DNA of 25,754 nucleotides, from contig BMAT01008927.1 of NCBI GenBank assembly GCA_019649035.1, positions 23,428 to 49,181 on the forward strand, written 5' to 3'. The translations under genes were made by a program, and so were the position numbers. Below the pieces are notes generated by a model, which did not search any database, was not told the DNA's origin, and was given only the letters and a program-made list of their open reading frames with translations. The stretch is from Elysia marginata. Its lineage: Eukaryota > Mollusca > Gastropoda > Plakobranchidae. This document shows positions 21,301 to 25,365 of the stretch, piece by piece (position 1 is the stretch's first letter; each line of letters begins with the position of its first letter).

Positions 21301-24173
21301 TCTACATACTGGGAGAGGTGAGTAATCTCCTTTTATTATTTGTGTGTGTGTGTGTTAAAACTTTCAAGCAATGGGAGTAAATCCTGTTGTCCAAGTGTTT
21401 CCTAAGTAGTTCCGTATACTCAGTTTTGTTCTTTTGTAATCTTATGCTTATTCTTGTTGCTTGTGGCAGGATGAAGGCCAGCCGTACAGCAAGAGAGATG
21501 TCCTGTCAATGTTAACGATGAGCTCCGGGCTCACTGACTCAGCTCTTTGTGACTGGCTGCTAAATCTGCACGAAGATATCAGGGTTCAGACCTCTGTAGA
21601 CGACTGCCCTGTCCTGGCCGATCTGCTGCAAGCTGGTCACATGATTGGCCACCTGTTGCAGCAGGGCATCAGCCGCACGGAGGCCGCACACCATGCTACT
21701 CATGATGTGTTTGTCGCGCGGAGAAGAACCACTACATCTAAAAAGGTAAAGGTATTTATAAAGAATATAGCTCAAGTCTAGTTTTTGTTTTATAATTTGA
21801 AACTCGTTAGTTTTGAGGTGGGAAAAGATTTGAAGTTTAAATCTTAATGTGAAACTCTAAAATAGATCGCGAGTCATGCTTTGATATATTTTATTCTTGT
21901 TTTTCCTAAAATACTTTTTGTGACTAAATTTTGTAGGAAAGTCTTGTCCGAGAAGTTACTAGCCAGAATGAGAAAAAGGCCTTGATGTGTGAGATTTTTC
22001 ATGTTCCTTTTCCCTTATTCACATCATGTATGTAGCTATTCATCTCTGTTTTTTCTTTTATCAGGAAACTAAAACCATTGTCAGCGAGCACCTTATGAGA
22101 CTTCCCCCTCCTGAGATCTCAAATCAAGACAACTTGTTAAGCTTATCCACATCTTGTCCTGAAGATACTGGTGACACTATGTCAGTGAAAAAGGAAGGTC
22201 AAATCTTGCTGGCACTATTACAAGAAATGCAATCAGGCTCAAGGTGAGAGTTTCGTACATTATGTTCTACATCCAATCCTAAGGACTCAAATGTAAATAA
22301 AAATTTTAAGTTGGAAAAGCACCATGTAAAATATAATCTTTTCATTCTATTTTTTCTTCTGCAGTTTTAACACTTGAAACGAAAAATTTTGTCTTTTTTC
22401 TCTCCGAATTTTTTATATCCGATCGCAAATTCAGAGCTAAGTGAAAAATGATTTATCCCTGTTTTAGGTTTTAATCTTTTTTGTGTGTTGATTGCATTGT
22501 CTTTGATTGCATTGTCTTTGATTCATTGCGTATATTGCACTTAAACGGCAGCCGATATCTTCTGTTTTATTTCAGCATGGCATCAGATGACTCAGTGGAG
22601 CGGAGCACCCGTCTGCAGACAGCAGCACTAATTTTTGCATCAGTTCAAGGCGAAAACAACTGGCAACTCAGCCTAGAATGGTTAGAGTCTATGTCGGCTT
22701 CGTTGTGTCAGCTTCAGGGGGTCAAAGGTCCTGCATCAGGAACAGTCGCGACCACCGCTAACTCAGCGTCTGCGTCCAGAGCTATGGATGTGGACGACAG
22801 TGGACTGCGAGCTGAGCGAGTCCACCTGGGATTTAAACGAGTTAGAAGTCTGGTCGCTGGCTGTCTCAAGCTTATTTATGAAGGGGAGATTTGGCCGAAG
22901 CTGAAAGCCTGCCTGGCCACAACATTTGGTCCATCACCACAAGGTTAGACAGTTGTACTTAAACGCTTTTTGGGTTCTTTTGTTTTCAGTCAGGAATGTC
23001 ATAGTATAGTTGGTTTGTCTTGAAATATTTGCCCTTGATCCATCAGTAGATTTTAAAATTTAGCAGCCTCTTGTTAAGATTTTTTTTACTGTAATGAAAA
23101 CTTGCCACTTGCATTTTTGTCATCTTTAATTCAATATGAAGCAAATGGCATATGAGAAAAAACCCAAGACCCTCAGAGTAACTGGTAATATTTTTCATTG
23201 TATGATAGATATTTGAATTGATAAAGTTCAACATATTTCTCAGATGAAAATAATTGGAAACTGATATAATGATCATATTCGTTCTTTTTTTTTAGATTGT
23301 TACTGTGGCGAGGGCCTAATAATGATTAGAAAAAAAAATTGAAAATCATTCAATATTTTTAGACATGTGTGTTTGATGGTGTTTGATGTTGTGGTTGCCT
23401 GAAATGCTTCTATTTAATTTTCTTATCTATCTTTGTCCCAGCAACTTCACTTCTGAGCGAGCAAGCTTGGGATTTGAACTTCAACCCTCAGGCAACAAGA
23501 CGAGCTGTCACTGCATTGAAGACAGTCATACAAGATGCTCCAAGCACACAGACAACAGAGCAGGCTTTGTGTGAGGCGGAAACTATTATCCAAAGGTAAA
23601 TAACTCTCTTTTCCTTACAAGTTTCCTTGCTCTATAGCATGAAAATAAGCCCTATTGCTTAGACATACTATTTTTTTTTTACTATGTAACTACTCATTTC
23701 AAGGTCATAATGTGGTATATTAATGCAGTTTTGTAATAGAAGTGTAGAATCAAAATTGCAGTATCTTGATAGTCTAAGGAGCTGGACATTTTTTTTACAT
23801 AATAAGTCAAAATCAATTTATACATAGTTGTCATGTTTCATACTGAGATGGTAGGGACATAATGTGTCACTATAAAAACTTAAAGAGACCAGAATTTATA
23901 TTGTAGATTCTCAATATTCTACAAAGCTGAAACATTTTTCGGACACCAAGTAGAAATCATTGTTATCATGCATGGTACTAAGAAAGTGGAGAGCAAATGA
24001 GATTTTGAATGGCAAAAGATAATGGATTGTTTTTATAGCAGCTCACAGTTTCTTGTCATTTAATTCTCTCATCCTATCTAACTGTGACAGACTTCAGCTG
24101 GGTCTTCAAGCCTTCATGGTTGCAGAATCCCTTAAAGAGAGAGTGGAAAGACTGGAACATACGCGACCAAAAA
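123..24173 (+). CDS. MDN1: Midasin (AAA+ ATPase of 60S ribosome biogenesis), internal part, 26 exons
   Basis: Midasin uses ATP hydrolysis in a dynein-like ring of six AAA modules to strip assembly factors from pre-60S particles in the nucleolus and nucleoplasm (known for the family: yeast Rea1 acts on Ytm1 and Rsa4). Seen here: exons 123-309, 993-1272, 1831-1966, 2449-2579, 3297-3441, 3644-3840, 4445-4650, 5278-5484, 6082-6287, 7319-7441, 7947-8144, 8656-8763, 9388-9495, 10567-10647, 11244-11483, 13335-13463, 18622-18781, 19278-19382, 19922-20084, 20451-20567, 21233-21317, 21470-21745, 22065-22243, 22576-22943, 23442-23595 and 24091-24173. All introns are GT-AG and phases match throughout. 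The joined product reads through the C-terminal part of AAA3, all of AAA4, AAA5 and AAA6, and the start of the linker. P-loops read GDTGIGKT, GSPGVGKT and GPQSSGKT. The remaining linker, the acidic D/E-rich region and the C-terminal MIDAS domain, as well as AAA1, AAA2 and the AAA3 core, lie outside the window. No frameshift or in-frame stop was seen, so the gene looks intact. Confidence 0.97.
310..992 (+). other. Midasin intron (683 nt)
   Basis: AT-rich with T runs. No coding, RNA or repeat feature recognised. Confidence 0.85.
993..1272 (+). CDS. MDN1: Midasin exon B: AAA3-AAA4 connection and first half of the AAA4 P-loop
   Basis: The acceptor is ttcctcAG at 991-992. The codon split with the previous exon gives Gly, followed by YMLLAGRVRKPEEEATIL, a strongly midasin-like stretch. 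The exon continues through IVWTYSMRRLAVLIGQAIRF and ends in LLVGDTG, the start of the AAA4 Walker A loop. The donor gtacgc at 1273 is rather weak. The intron interrupts the P-loop in phase 2. Confidence 0.95.
1273..1830 (+). other. Midasin intron interrupting the AAA4 P-loop (558 nt)
   Basis: AT-rich with poly-A and poly-T runs. Nothing else recognised. Confidence 0.88.
1831..1966 (+). CDS. MDN1: Midasin exon C: rest of AAA4 Walker A and following strand
   Basis: This exon completes the P-loop as GIGKTTVCQLYA and continues with LYSVNCHMHTESADFLGGLR, which is characteristic of midasin AAA modules (the FLGG turn follows the second strand). The acceptor is atcAG at 1829-1830. The donor CAG|GTAGAG at 1967 leaves phase 0. 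It is short and was found by reading from the adjacent P-loop fragment. Confidence 0.95.
1967..2448 (+). other. Midasin intron (482 nt)
   Basis: Strongly T-rich. No feature recognised. Confidence 0.88.
2449..2579 (+). CDS. MDN1: Midasin exon D: AAA4 Walker B
   Basis: This exon contains LFEWKDGPLVLAMREGQ and then MFLIDEISLADDSVLERLN. The Walker B strand ends in the canonical DE pair (LIDE), so AAA4 has the residues for ATP hydrolysis. The acceptor is ccttgtAG at 2447-2448. The donor is CAG|GTGAGA at 2580, phase 2. Confidence 0.96.
2580..3296 (+). other. Midasin intron (717 nt)
   Basis: Holds the degenerate tRNA-like element at 2930-3010. Just before it, gcaataaa near 2853 and ttttattgc near 2894 form a short inverted pair. 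Otherwise AT-rich without features. Confidence 0.88.
2930..3010 (+). mobile_element. Degenerate tRNA-like sequence, probable old SINE head
   Basis: A good B box (ggcttcgaatccc, 2987-2999) is preceded by a tRNA-like anticodon-arm region (ggtgttacagactcatgg). An eroded A box-like stretch lies around 2938-2958. No tail or target-site duplication is evident. The cloverleaf is too damaged for a functional tRNA. Confidence 0.45.
3297..3441 (+). CDS. MDN1: Midasin exon E: AAA4 sensor 1
   Basis: The split Ser codon leads into VLESDRMLLLAERVGGGD. The exon then encodes an acidic stretch and FQVFATMNPGGDFGKKE, the sensor-1 strand with its Asn. The acceptor is gattcAG at 3295-3296. The donor GAG|GTGAGG at 3442 leaves phase 0. 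Confidence 0.96.
3644..3840 (+). CDS. MDN1: Midasin exon F: AAA4 arginine-finger region
   Basis: The exon begins LSPALRNRFTEIWCPQS, the typical arginine-finger segment (RNRF), and continues through MHFIDWFTATDVGKK. The acceptor is ttctgtgcAG at 3642-3643. The donor is GTAAGA at 3841, phase 2. Confidence 0.96.
3841..4444 (+). other. Midasin intron (604 nt)
   Basis: Contains a C-rich polypyrimidine stretch at about 3918-3952. Otherwise ordinary AT-rich intron. Confidence 0.88.
4445..4650 (+). CDS. MDN1: Midasin exon G: AAA4 sensor-2 helix plus a Ser/acidic insert
   Basis: TTVSIRDILSWVRFINI is the AAA4 sensor-2 signature. A low-complexity insert rich in Ser and Asp/Glu follows (about 4515-4580, containing SSSSMEVDNDS). 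The exon then returns to family-like sequence, AYIHGACLVFIDSLGAG. The acceptor is cgccacAG at 4443-4444. The donor is G|GTATGT at 4651, phase 1. Confidence 0.94.
4651..5277 (+). other. Midasin intron (627 nt)
   Basis: Holds the degenerate minus-strand tRNA-like element at 4862-4930. Very AT-rich around 5000-5100. Nothing else seen. Confidence 0.88.
4862..4930 (-). mobile_element. Degenerate tRNA-like sequence, probable old SINE head
   Basis: On the minus strand TGGCTCAATCAGAAAGGC (4894-4911) resembles an A box, and GGTCTTGAGTCC (4862-4873) a decayed B box. Between them lies an anticodon-arm-like segment. The A-B spacing is shorter than in a real tRNA. No target-site duplication was recognised. 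Confidence 0.4.
5278..5484 (+). CDS. MDN1: Midasin exon H: AAA4-AAA5 linker
   Basis: This exon encodes the connection to AAA5: RSSRQMCLNFLCDQLANLC, ending at LTIHPFSIAR, which corresponds to the IHPF-type segment in other midasins. Conservation is lower than in the AAA cores, but splice phases on both sides fit. The acceptor is tttcaAG at 5276-5277. The donor is G|GTAATA at 5485, phase 1. Confidence 0.9.
5485..6081 (+). other. Midasin intron (597 nt)
   Basis: Holds dispersed repeat copy 1. The remainder has no recognisable feature. Confidence 0.88.
5570..5730 (+). repeat. Diverged dispersed repeat, copy 1
   Basis: An AT-rich block containing gggaacaaaattcaact, later a ttaaacaaatattcaaatta-like part and then tttgaa. 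The same series of blocks in the same order occurs at about 11570-11715. It may be a short non-autonomous element; the ends are not defined. Confidence 0.4.
6082..6287 (+). CDS. MDN1: Midasin exon I: AAA5 P-loop
   Basis: This exon encodes TCENAQRLLRGLQLPRPIL and then LLEGSPGVGKTSLVAAVA, an intact Walker A loop, followed by TLVRINLSEQT. The acceptor is catgaaAG at 6080-6081. The donor is GTGAGT at 6288, phase 0. Confidence 0.96.
6288..7318 (+). other. Midasin intron (1,031 nt)
   Basis: AT-rich. A block tttatagttgtctaaacttt near 6577 recurs with one change near 18032, possibly a shared repeat fragment. No gene seen. Confidence 0.88.
7319..7441 (+). CDS. MDN1: Midasin exon J: AAA5 up to the Walker B acidic pair
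   Basis: DVTDLFGADLPVEG is followed by FAWRDGPFLQALKAGHW and VVFDE. The exon ends exactly after the Walker B Asp-Glu. The donor is the weak gtttgc at 7442, but the next exon completes the motif perfectly in phase 0. The acceptor is atcctcAG at 7317-7318. Confidence 0.95.
7442..7946 (+). other. Midasin intron splitting the AAA5 Walker B region (505 nt)
   Basis: The first 150 nt are pyrimidine-rich. A C homopolymer at 7825-7836 with an ambiguous N at 7824 suggests sequencing uncertainty there. Confidence 0.88.
7947..8144 (+). CDS. MDN1: Midasin exon K: AAA5 post-Walker B, sensor 1 and arginine finger
   Basis: LNLASQSVLEGLNACFDHR is the segment after Walker B. KVRIFACQNP carries the sensor-1 Asn, GGGRKGLPQSFLNRFSQ the arginine-finger region. 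This is among the most conserved exons here. The acceptor is ttgtaacAG at 7945-7946. The donor is CAG|GTAAGA at 8145, phase 0. Confidence 0.97.
8145..8655 (+). other. Midasin intron (511 nt)
   Basis: AT-rich. No feature recognised. Confidence 0.88.
8656..8763 (+). CDS. MDN1: Midasin exon L: AAA5 helices between arginine finger and sensor 2
   Basis: This 108-nt exon encodes VYVEPLGRQDLVFIACAIYP and then MLTAMVDFNSQ. Both ends are phase 0, so it adds exactly 36 codons. The acceptor is gtaccAG at 8654-8655. The donor is CAG|GTGAAA at 8764. Confidence 0.93.
8764..9387 (+). other. Midasin intron (624 nt)
   Basis: AT-rich. The 91-codon open frame at 9049-9324 lies wholly in the intron and has Lys/Asn-rich chance composition. 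No feature recognised. Confidence 0.88.
9388..9495 (+). CDS. MDN1: Midasin exon M: AAA5 sensor 2
   Basis: This second 108-nt, phase-0 exon encodes LHEETMVKKSWGSKGSPWEF followed by NLRDLFRWCDLLKANQ. The NLRDLFRW helix is the sensor-2 signature. The acceptor is tcttatAG at 9386-9387. The donor is gtcagt at 9496. Confidence 0.95.
9496..10566 (+). other. Midasin intron (1,071 nt)
   Basis: Contains a CT microsatellite at 9659-9676. The rest is very AT-rich without features. Confidence 0.87.
9659..9676 (+). repeat. (CT)n microsatellite
   Basis: About nine CT units lie in the intron after 9495. Confidence 0.9.
10567..10647 (+). CDS. MDN1: Midasin exon N: end of AAA5
   Basis: This 81-nt, phase-0 exon encodes NPGEYVGLIYRDRMRSAVDK. 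It matches the YxxRMR-type segment found after AAA5 sensor 2 in midasins. It is too short to stand out as an ORF and was found by homology and splice sites: acceptor ctgacAG at 10565-10566, donor AAG|GTAAGG at 10648. Confidence 0.9.
10648..11243 (+). other. Midasin intron (596 nt)
   Basis: AT-rich. No feature recognised. Confidence 0.87.
11244..11483 (+). CDS. MDN1: Midasin exon O: AAA5-AAA6 linker
   Basis: This exon encodes VEELYEARMGKKWPLYQASR through the conserved LLHHCLEPLESLMKCVEMGW and LAIL, the strand that leads directly into the AAA6 P-loop. The acceptor is tttgtgcAG at 11242-11243. The donor is CTG|GTAATG at 11484, phase 0. Confidence 0.95.
11570..11715 (+). repeat. Diverged dispersed repeat, copy 2
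   Basis: It contains gggaacaaaatttaactt, then ttaagcaaatattaaagtta, then gtttgaatg, parallel to copy 1 at 5570-5730. The two copies look clearly diverged. Element type and ends are unknown. Confidence 0.4.
12238..12285 (+). repeat. Short direct repeat, 30-bp period
   Basis: gatgattaaaggtttaaa occurs at 12238 and again 30 bp later at 12268. Only two copies are present. Confidence 0.7.
13335..13463 (+). CDS. MDN1: Midasin exon P: AAA6 P-loop
   Basis: VGPQSSGKTSLVRLLADLAG is an intact Walker A loop (GxxxxGKT). It is followed by LPMNSTMDTTELLGGFEQ, the typical GGFEQ turn. The acceptor is gatgtccAG at 13333-13334. The donor CAG|GTAATG at 13464 opens the 5.16-kb intron holding the nested receptor gene. 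Phase is 0 on both sides. Confidence 0.97.
14138..14421 (+). repeat. 54-bp tandem repeat interrupted by an assembly gap
   Basis: Units begin at 14138, 14192 and 14246 and are nearly identical. After the gap, part of one unit (14364-14379) and most of another (14380-14421) follow. The unit includes gcactgcaggagttcag. Since 54 is divisible by three, an open frame (MFQKLTKALQEFRYTADV) repeats, but nothing suggests it is translated. True copy number is unknown because the gap falls within the array. Confidence 0.92.
14284..14363. other. Assembly gap (80 N)
   Basis: A run of N lies inside the 54-bp tandem array. Sequence on the two sides is contiguous within the unit (gttca / gatacac). If only whole units were missing, the gap would be a multiple of 54, and 80 is not, so the N count is probably an estimate. 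Confidence 0.99.
15434..15439 (-). promoter_or_regulatory. Candidate polyadenylation signal AATAAA abutting the receptor stop codon
   Basis: On the minus strand AATAAA follows the TAA stop directly and merges into a run of nine A (15428-15436). Real use would give an almost absent 3' UTR, so a more distal signal may be used instead. It could also mark a retroposed poly(A) end. Confidence 0.3.
15440..17023 (-). CDS. Orphan rhodopsin-like (class A) G protein-coupled receptor, intronless, nested in a midasin intron
   Basis: An intact 527-codon ORF encodes a seven-helix plasma-membrane receptor; ligand and G protein are unknown. Approximate segments by residue: TM1 36-60 with GN (51-52); TM2 70-96 with LLD (78-80); TM3 103-127; TM4 165-188; TM5 209-234; long third loop 235-318; TM6 319-344 with CWYP (334-337); TM7 356-379. 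Cys103 at the start of TM3 and Cys201 in the second extracellular loop can form the usual disulfide. NST at 25-27 is a glycosylation site. The N-terminus lacks a signal peptide, as is normal for class A. Departures from consensus are NEEY (127-130) where DRY is expected and TPIFC (369-373) where NPxxY is expected. The 148-residue tail has a His-rich stretch (434-444), a proline run (455-471) and ends TLIM. Start: first ATG, at 17021-17023. The frame is open for about 100 nt further upstream without another ATG, and a splice-acceptor-like CACACAG ends at 17033, so a 5' exon is possible. Class A assignment is secure; the subfamily is not identified. Confidence 0.9.
   Translation of the reverse strand: MKFGYTLLDTNVVGYTSNKQEQPMNSTDGTSPAAVGEGVALIMVALVGGIGNLLTMGVTLACPTFRHMSSAFLFHHCLLDAIKSALCVPFGLSLLMASHIPHCDVLGAGYILLMTVSAYNLLALVVNEEYQCAFVSQRLHQTKHHAGNTSPGQRLADGTEGGDGCCIAFGVVIIWFTTVLLHLGVAFLPGSSEYSPSVGNCIYRYGVTKNYVIHVLWVILVTGAMVVAVSSFLHFFRSLRSGARGHKWKLLHKSLSSLNASHNNILPGNGNQEWHSRHTGRTFFAENMEALMGEGEETLYEFDDLSTQKALQQAKRYLRRVYIMLAMVISFVICWYPLFILTLVDVNFQQAPSLYRRLMILAWVQPVTTPIFCMLIYLDMARGERTARDVYSTALPMTMSRSGDALRQDSTLQAEGGSRVERDGERTMMGFQNHNFHHFYPHNHVARLSLQSMEPLPSPPPIPSPPRPPPPLQRCSAIMDSPTSASSLQHEDSVDSNTQCETLASSHCETIINYNADDQRGSHTLIM
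18297..18440 (+). repeat. Degenerate 25-30 bp tandem repeat
   Basis: About five imperfect units each end in a cagagaaaa-like block (for example atgcagagaaaaca, tggagaaaacagat, tgcagagaaaatgg, catacagagaaaa, ttcagagaaaatgg). Divergence between units suggests an old minisatellite. A 139-codon open frame (18133-18552) overlaps it and is judged fortuitous. Confidence 0.65.
18622..18781 (+). CDS. MDN1: Midasin exon Q: helical insert of AAA6, first part
   Basis: CDIWRHVKAQASRVEVAVRA continues directly from GGFEQ and belongs to the poorly conserved helical insert between Walker A and Walker B of AAA6. Assignment rests on position, phase (0 in, 1 out) and splice sites: acceptor cttgctcAG at 18620-18621, donor G|GTAAAA at 18782. 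Sequence similarity alone would be weak here. Confidence 0.85.
18782..19277 (+). other. Midasin intron (496 nt)
   Basis: AT-rich. No feature recognised. Confidence 0.82.
19278..19382 (+). CDS. MDN1: Midasin exon R: helical insert of AAA6, second part
   Basis: This 105-nt exon encodes VEGLAHQEVSILLNSHVQQL and then QSVLMHLQKLPTFDTG. It looks helical and amphipathic, has few conserved residues, and keeps phase 1 at both ends. The acceptor is gctctAG at 19276-19277. The donor is G|GTATGT at 19383. Confidence 0.82.
19383..19921 (+). other. Midasin intron (539 nt)
   Basis: AT-rich. No feature recognised. Confidence 0.82.
19922..20084 (+). CDS. MDN1: Midasin exon S: AAA6 Walker B (VDN variant)
   Basis: The exon starts with VKLEKMEADLASLRTSVDSM (probably coiled), then FEWVDSVLVTALKSGHW and LLVDNVNFC. 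The Walker B position reads Asp-Asn instead of Asp-Glu. This variant is shared with the AAA6 of other midasins as I recall them. The acceptor is ttggagcAG at 19920-19921. The donor is CAG|GTGAAA at 20085, phase 2. Confidence 0.95.
20085..20450 (+). other. Midasin intron (366 nt)
   Basis: AT-rich. No feature recognised. Confidence 0.9.
20451..20567 (+). CDS. MDN1: Midasin exon T: AAA6 after Walker B
   Basis: SASVLDRLNALLEPNGVLTI is followed by NERGTVDGEIPTVVPHPNFR, the well-conserved segment between Walker B and sensor 1. The acceptor is gcttgcAG at 20449-20450. The donor is AG|GTAATC at 20568, phase 2. Confidence 0.96.
20678..20691. repeat. Target-site duplication, left copy
   Basis: The sequence gttggttttgttga is identical to the copy at 20941-20954 and borders the SINE tail. 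Confidence 0.88.
20692..20940 (-). mobile_element. Full-length tRNA-derived SINE
   Basis: On the minus strand the element begins near 20940 with a tRNA-like head. An RNA polymerase III A box lies at 20913-20929 (TAGCTCAGTTGGTAGAG), followed by a B box-like block at 20876-20892 (GGTCGCGGGTTTAGGCC). A GC-rich body of about 180 bp follows, ending in a short CAATTCAATT-type simple tail. A perfect 14-bp target-site duplication flanks it at 20678-20691 and 20941-20954. The element is clearly GC-richer than the surrounding intron. The head, body, simple tail and target-site duplication together define a SINE mobilised by a LINE. The family name is not determined. Gastropod and bivalve SINEs of this general plan are known. 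Confidence 0.9.
20941..20954. repeat. Target-site duplication, right copy
   Basis: The sequence gttggttttgttga directly abuts the tRNA-like 5' end of the minus-strand SINE. Confidence 0.88.
21233..21317 (+). CDS. MDN1: Midasin exon U: AAA6 sensor 1 and finger position
   Basis: LFFAMDPKLGEISRAMRNRG is followed by IEIYILGE. Sensor 1 has AMDP (Asp in place of Asn), and the finger segment is RNRG in place of RNRF. At 85 nt it was placed by homology and splice sites: acceptor gacttcAG at 21231-21232, donor GAG|GTGAGT at 21318, phase 0. Confidence 0.95.
21470..21745 (+). CDS. MDN1: Midasin exon V: end of AAA6
   Basis: This exon encodes DEGQPYSKRDVLSMLTMSSG, then LTDSALCDWLLNLHEDIR, HMIGHLLQQGISRTEAAHHA and ends near TSKK. 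It matches the alpha-helical lid of AAA6, including the stretch resembling LQRGLSLDRAF of vertebrate midasin. The acceptor is ttgtggcAG at 21468-21469. The donor is AAG|GTAAAG at 21746, phase 0. Confidence 0.93.
21746..22064 (+). other. Midasin intron (319 nt) with a possible cryptic exon
   Basis: Contains an acceptor-like tttgtag (21930-21936) and a donor-like gtgagat (21989), which would delimit a 52-nt cassette. It is described under findings. Otherwise AT-rich. Confidence 0.8.
22065..22243 (+). CDS. MDN1: Midasin exon W: AAA6-linker junction
   Basis: This exon encodes ETKTIVSEHLMRLPPPEISN, then SVKKEGQILLALLQEMQSGS. The KKEGQIL segment aligns with the RRDGQIL-type motif just after AAA6 in vertebrate midasin. 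The acceptor is ttttatcAG at 22063-22064. The donor is AG|GTGAGA at 22244, phase 2. Confidence 0.9.
22244..22575 (+). other. Midasin intron (332 nt)
   Basis: Contains the tandem 15-bp units at 22490-22519. Nothing else seen. Confidence 0.85.
22490..22519 (+). repeat. Two tandem 15-bp units
   Basis: gattgcattgtcttt occurs twice in a row, with a partial third copy following. It lies close upstream of the exon acceptor at 22575. Confidence 0.75.
22576..22943 (+). CDS. MDN1: Midasin exon X: start of the linker
   Basis: This is the longest exon here (368 nt). It encodes STRLQTAALIFASVQGENNW, then a Ser/Ala/Thr/Gly-rich insert (about 22710-22790) ending in AMDVDDSG, then VHLGFKRVRSLVAGCLKL. It is mostly helical, with weak similarity beyond the pattern of midasin linker repeats. 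The acceptor is atttcAG at 22574-22575. The donor is the weak gttaga at 22944, phase 1. Confidence 0.87.
22944..23441 (+). other. Midasin intron (498 nt)
   Basis: AT-rich. No feature recognised. Confidence 0.82.
23442..23595 (+). CDS. MDN1: Midasin exon Y: linker helices
   Basis: This exon encodes ATSLLSEQAWDLNFNPQATR and then RAVTALKTVIQDAPSTQTTE. The pattern (D..N..A...L) resembles the vertebrate linker segment LDPRWNMQALDMIRNL. The acceptor is gtcccAG at 23440-23441. The donor is AG|GTAAAT at 23596, phase 2. Confidence 0.85.
23596..24090 (+). other. Midasin intron (495 nt)
   Basis: AT-rich. No feature recognised. Confidence 0.8.
24091..24173 (+). CDS. MDN1: Midasin exon Z: linker helices, last exon in the window
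   Basis: This 83-nt exon encodes LQLGLQAFMVAESLKERVER and then LEHTRPK. It joins the previous exon in phase 2 (split Arg codon) and leaves in phase 1. The acceptor is actgtgacAG at 24089-24090. The donor is the strong GTGAGT at 24174. The reading frame must continue in an exon beyond 25754. Confidence 0.82.
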
Positions 24174-25046
24174 GTGAGTACTTGGCATGCAAAACAGAGT
24201 GTCTGTTGTAAATATTGTATTGACTTGGAATTTATCTTTATGAGATGAAAATTGGAATTGCTGTTTTTTTTTTGGTTTTTTTTTTGGTTTTTGTTTTTCA
24301 AAGTATGTTTTGATTCAATATTCCTGCTGAAAATTCTGTTAGGCTAAGAACACCAGCTAGAAAATAAGAAGAGAGTAGAAAACTCATTTTTCATGATACC
24401 TCATCTTTCAGGAAATATTCACATATTTCATGTTATATATAAAGCTCCAGATTTATTCCTCATATTCTTGGTACTTTAAATCAAAAGGAATTCTAATTTC
24501 AACAAAGTTTTGACGATTCATGCTTTGTTTTACGTTTCTGAGAAAGAATCGTAGTGCAAAAATTGCAACATCAAACCCATTTAGACATATATTACAGTCT
24601 TTGTTGTTCATTTGTACACTGAAAAGTACACAAACATTGTGTTTTTTTACTTATTTTTGTCTTTTTGTCTGTGGGTGAAAATTTTTTGTAACGTTTTTTT
24701 TTTATTTCCTTACCATGCAAACCAAGTTAAGTCACATAAACTCAGCACTAACCCTTGTAGAGCCTTCGTACCTTAATGTGTGACAACATGTATGTTTAAG
24801 GTAAGGTTAGGAATACCACTTGCGAAAGTGAACTCATCTCATCTTTCATCTTGGTAAAAAGTCCACAACAAAGCACGGGGTAGAAAATCAATAAGTAGGG
24901 AGAATAAAAGGTTTTAAAGTATTTTATTATGTTCGTACTGAAGGTACCAGGTATATTTTTTCTTTTAAGCTTGTTCATTACTTGTTCTCCCACTCTATCA
25001 AGTTTCAGTATAGTGAGCAACATCTTTCCACGTTTTGTTTTGTTTT

Positions 25047-25365
25047 CTAATCCTTCTCTTATCTAGCCTTATATCCCTTTTCTCTTCCTTTCTCTTTTTG
25101 TCTCTATTTTACCTTATCCCTCCGTTAATTTATCATTTCCTCCGTTTCTTTTTCTTCTTTTTTTTTTCTCCTCCTCTTTCTTTTTCTTCTTCTTCTTCTT
25201 CTTCTTCTTCTTCTTCTTCTTCATCTTTTTTTTGCCTCACTCTCCTCTTCCTTCATCTGCCCTTCCTTATCCCTCCTTCTTGTCCCTTCTTTTGCTACTC
25301 CCCTCATTATCCACCTCGTCCCCTTCTTTTCTTATATCATCTTCTTCTCTATGCTTTCCCTAAGC
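25047..25365 (+). repeat. Long polypyrimidine-rich tract
   Basis: About 320 bp are overwhelmingly C and T on the + strand, with only scattered purines, including the TTC microsatellite. Such tracts can adopt triplex (H-DNA) structures, but nothing here shows function. A 115-codon open frame across it is low-complexity and not a gene. Confidence 0.8.
25184..25221 (+). repeat. (TTC)n microsatellite
   Basis: About twelve perfect TTC units sit inside a much longer pyrimidine-rich stretch (about 25047-25365). Confidence 0.95.
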
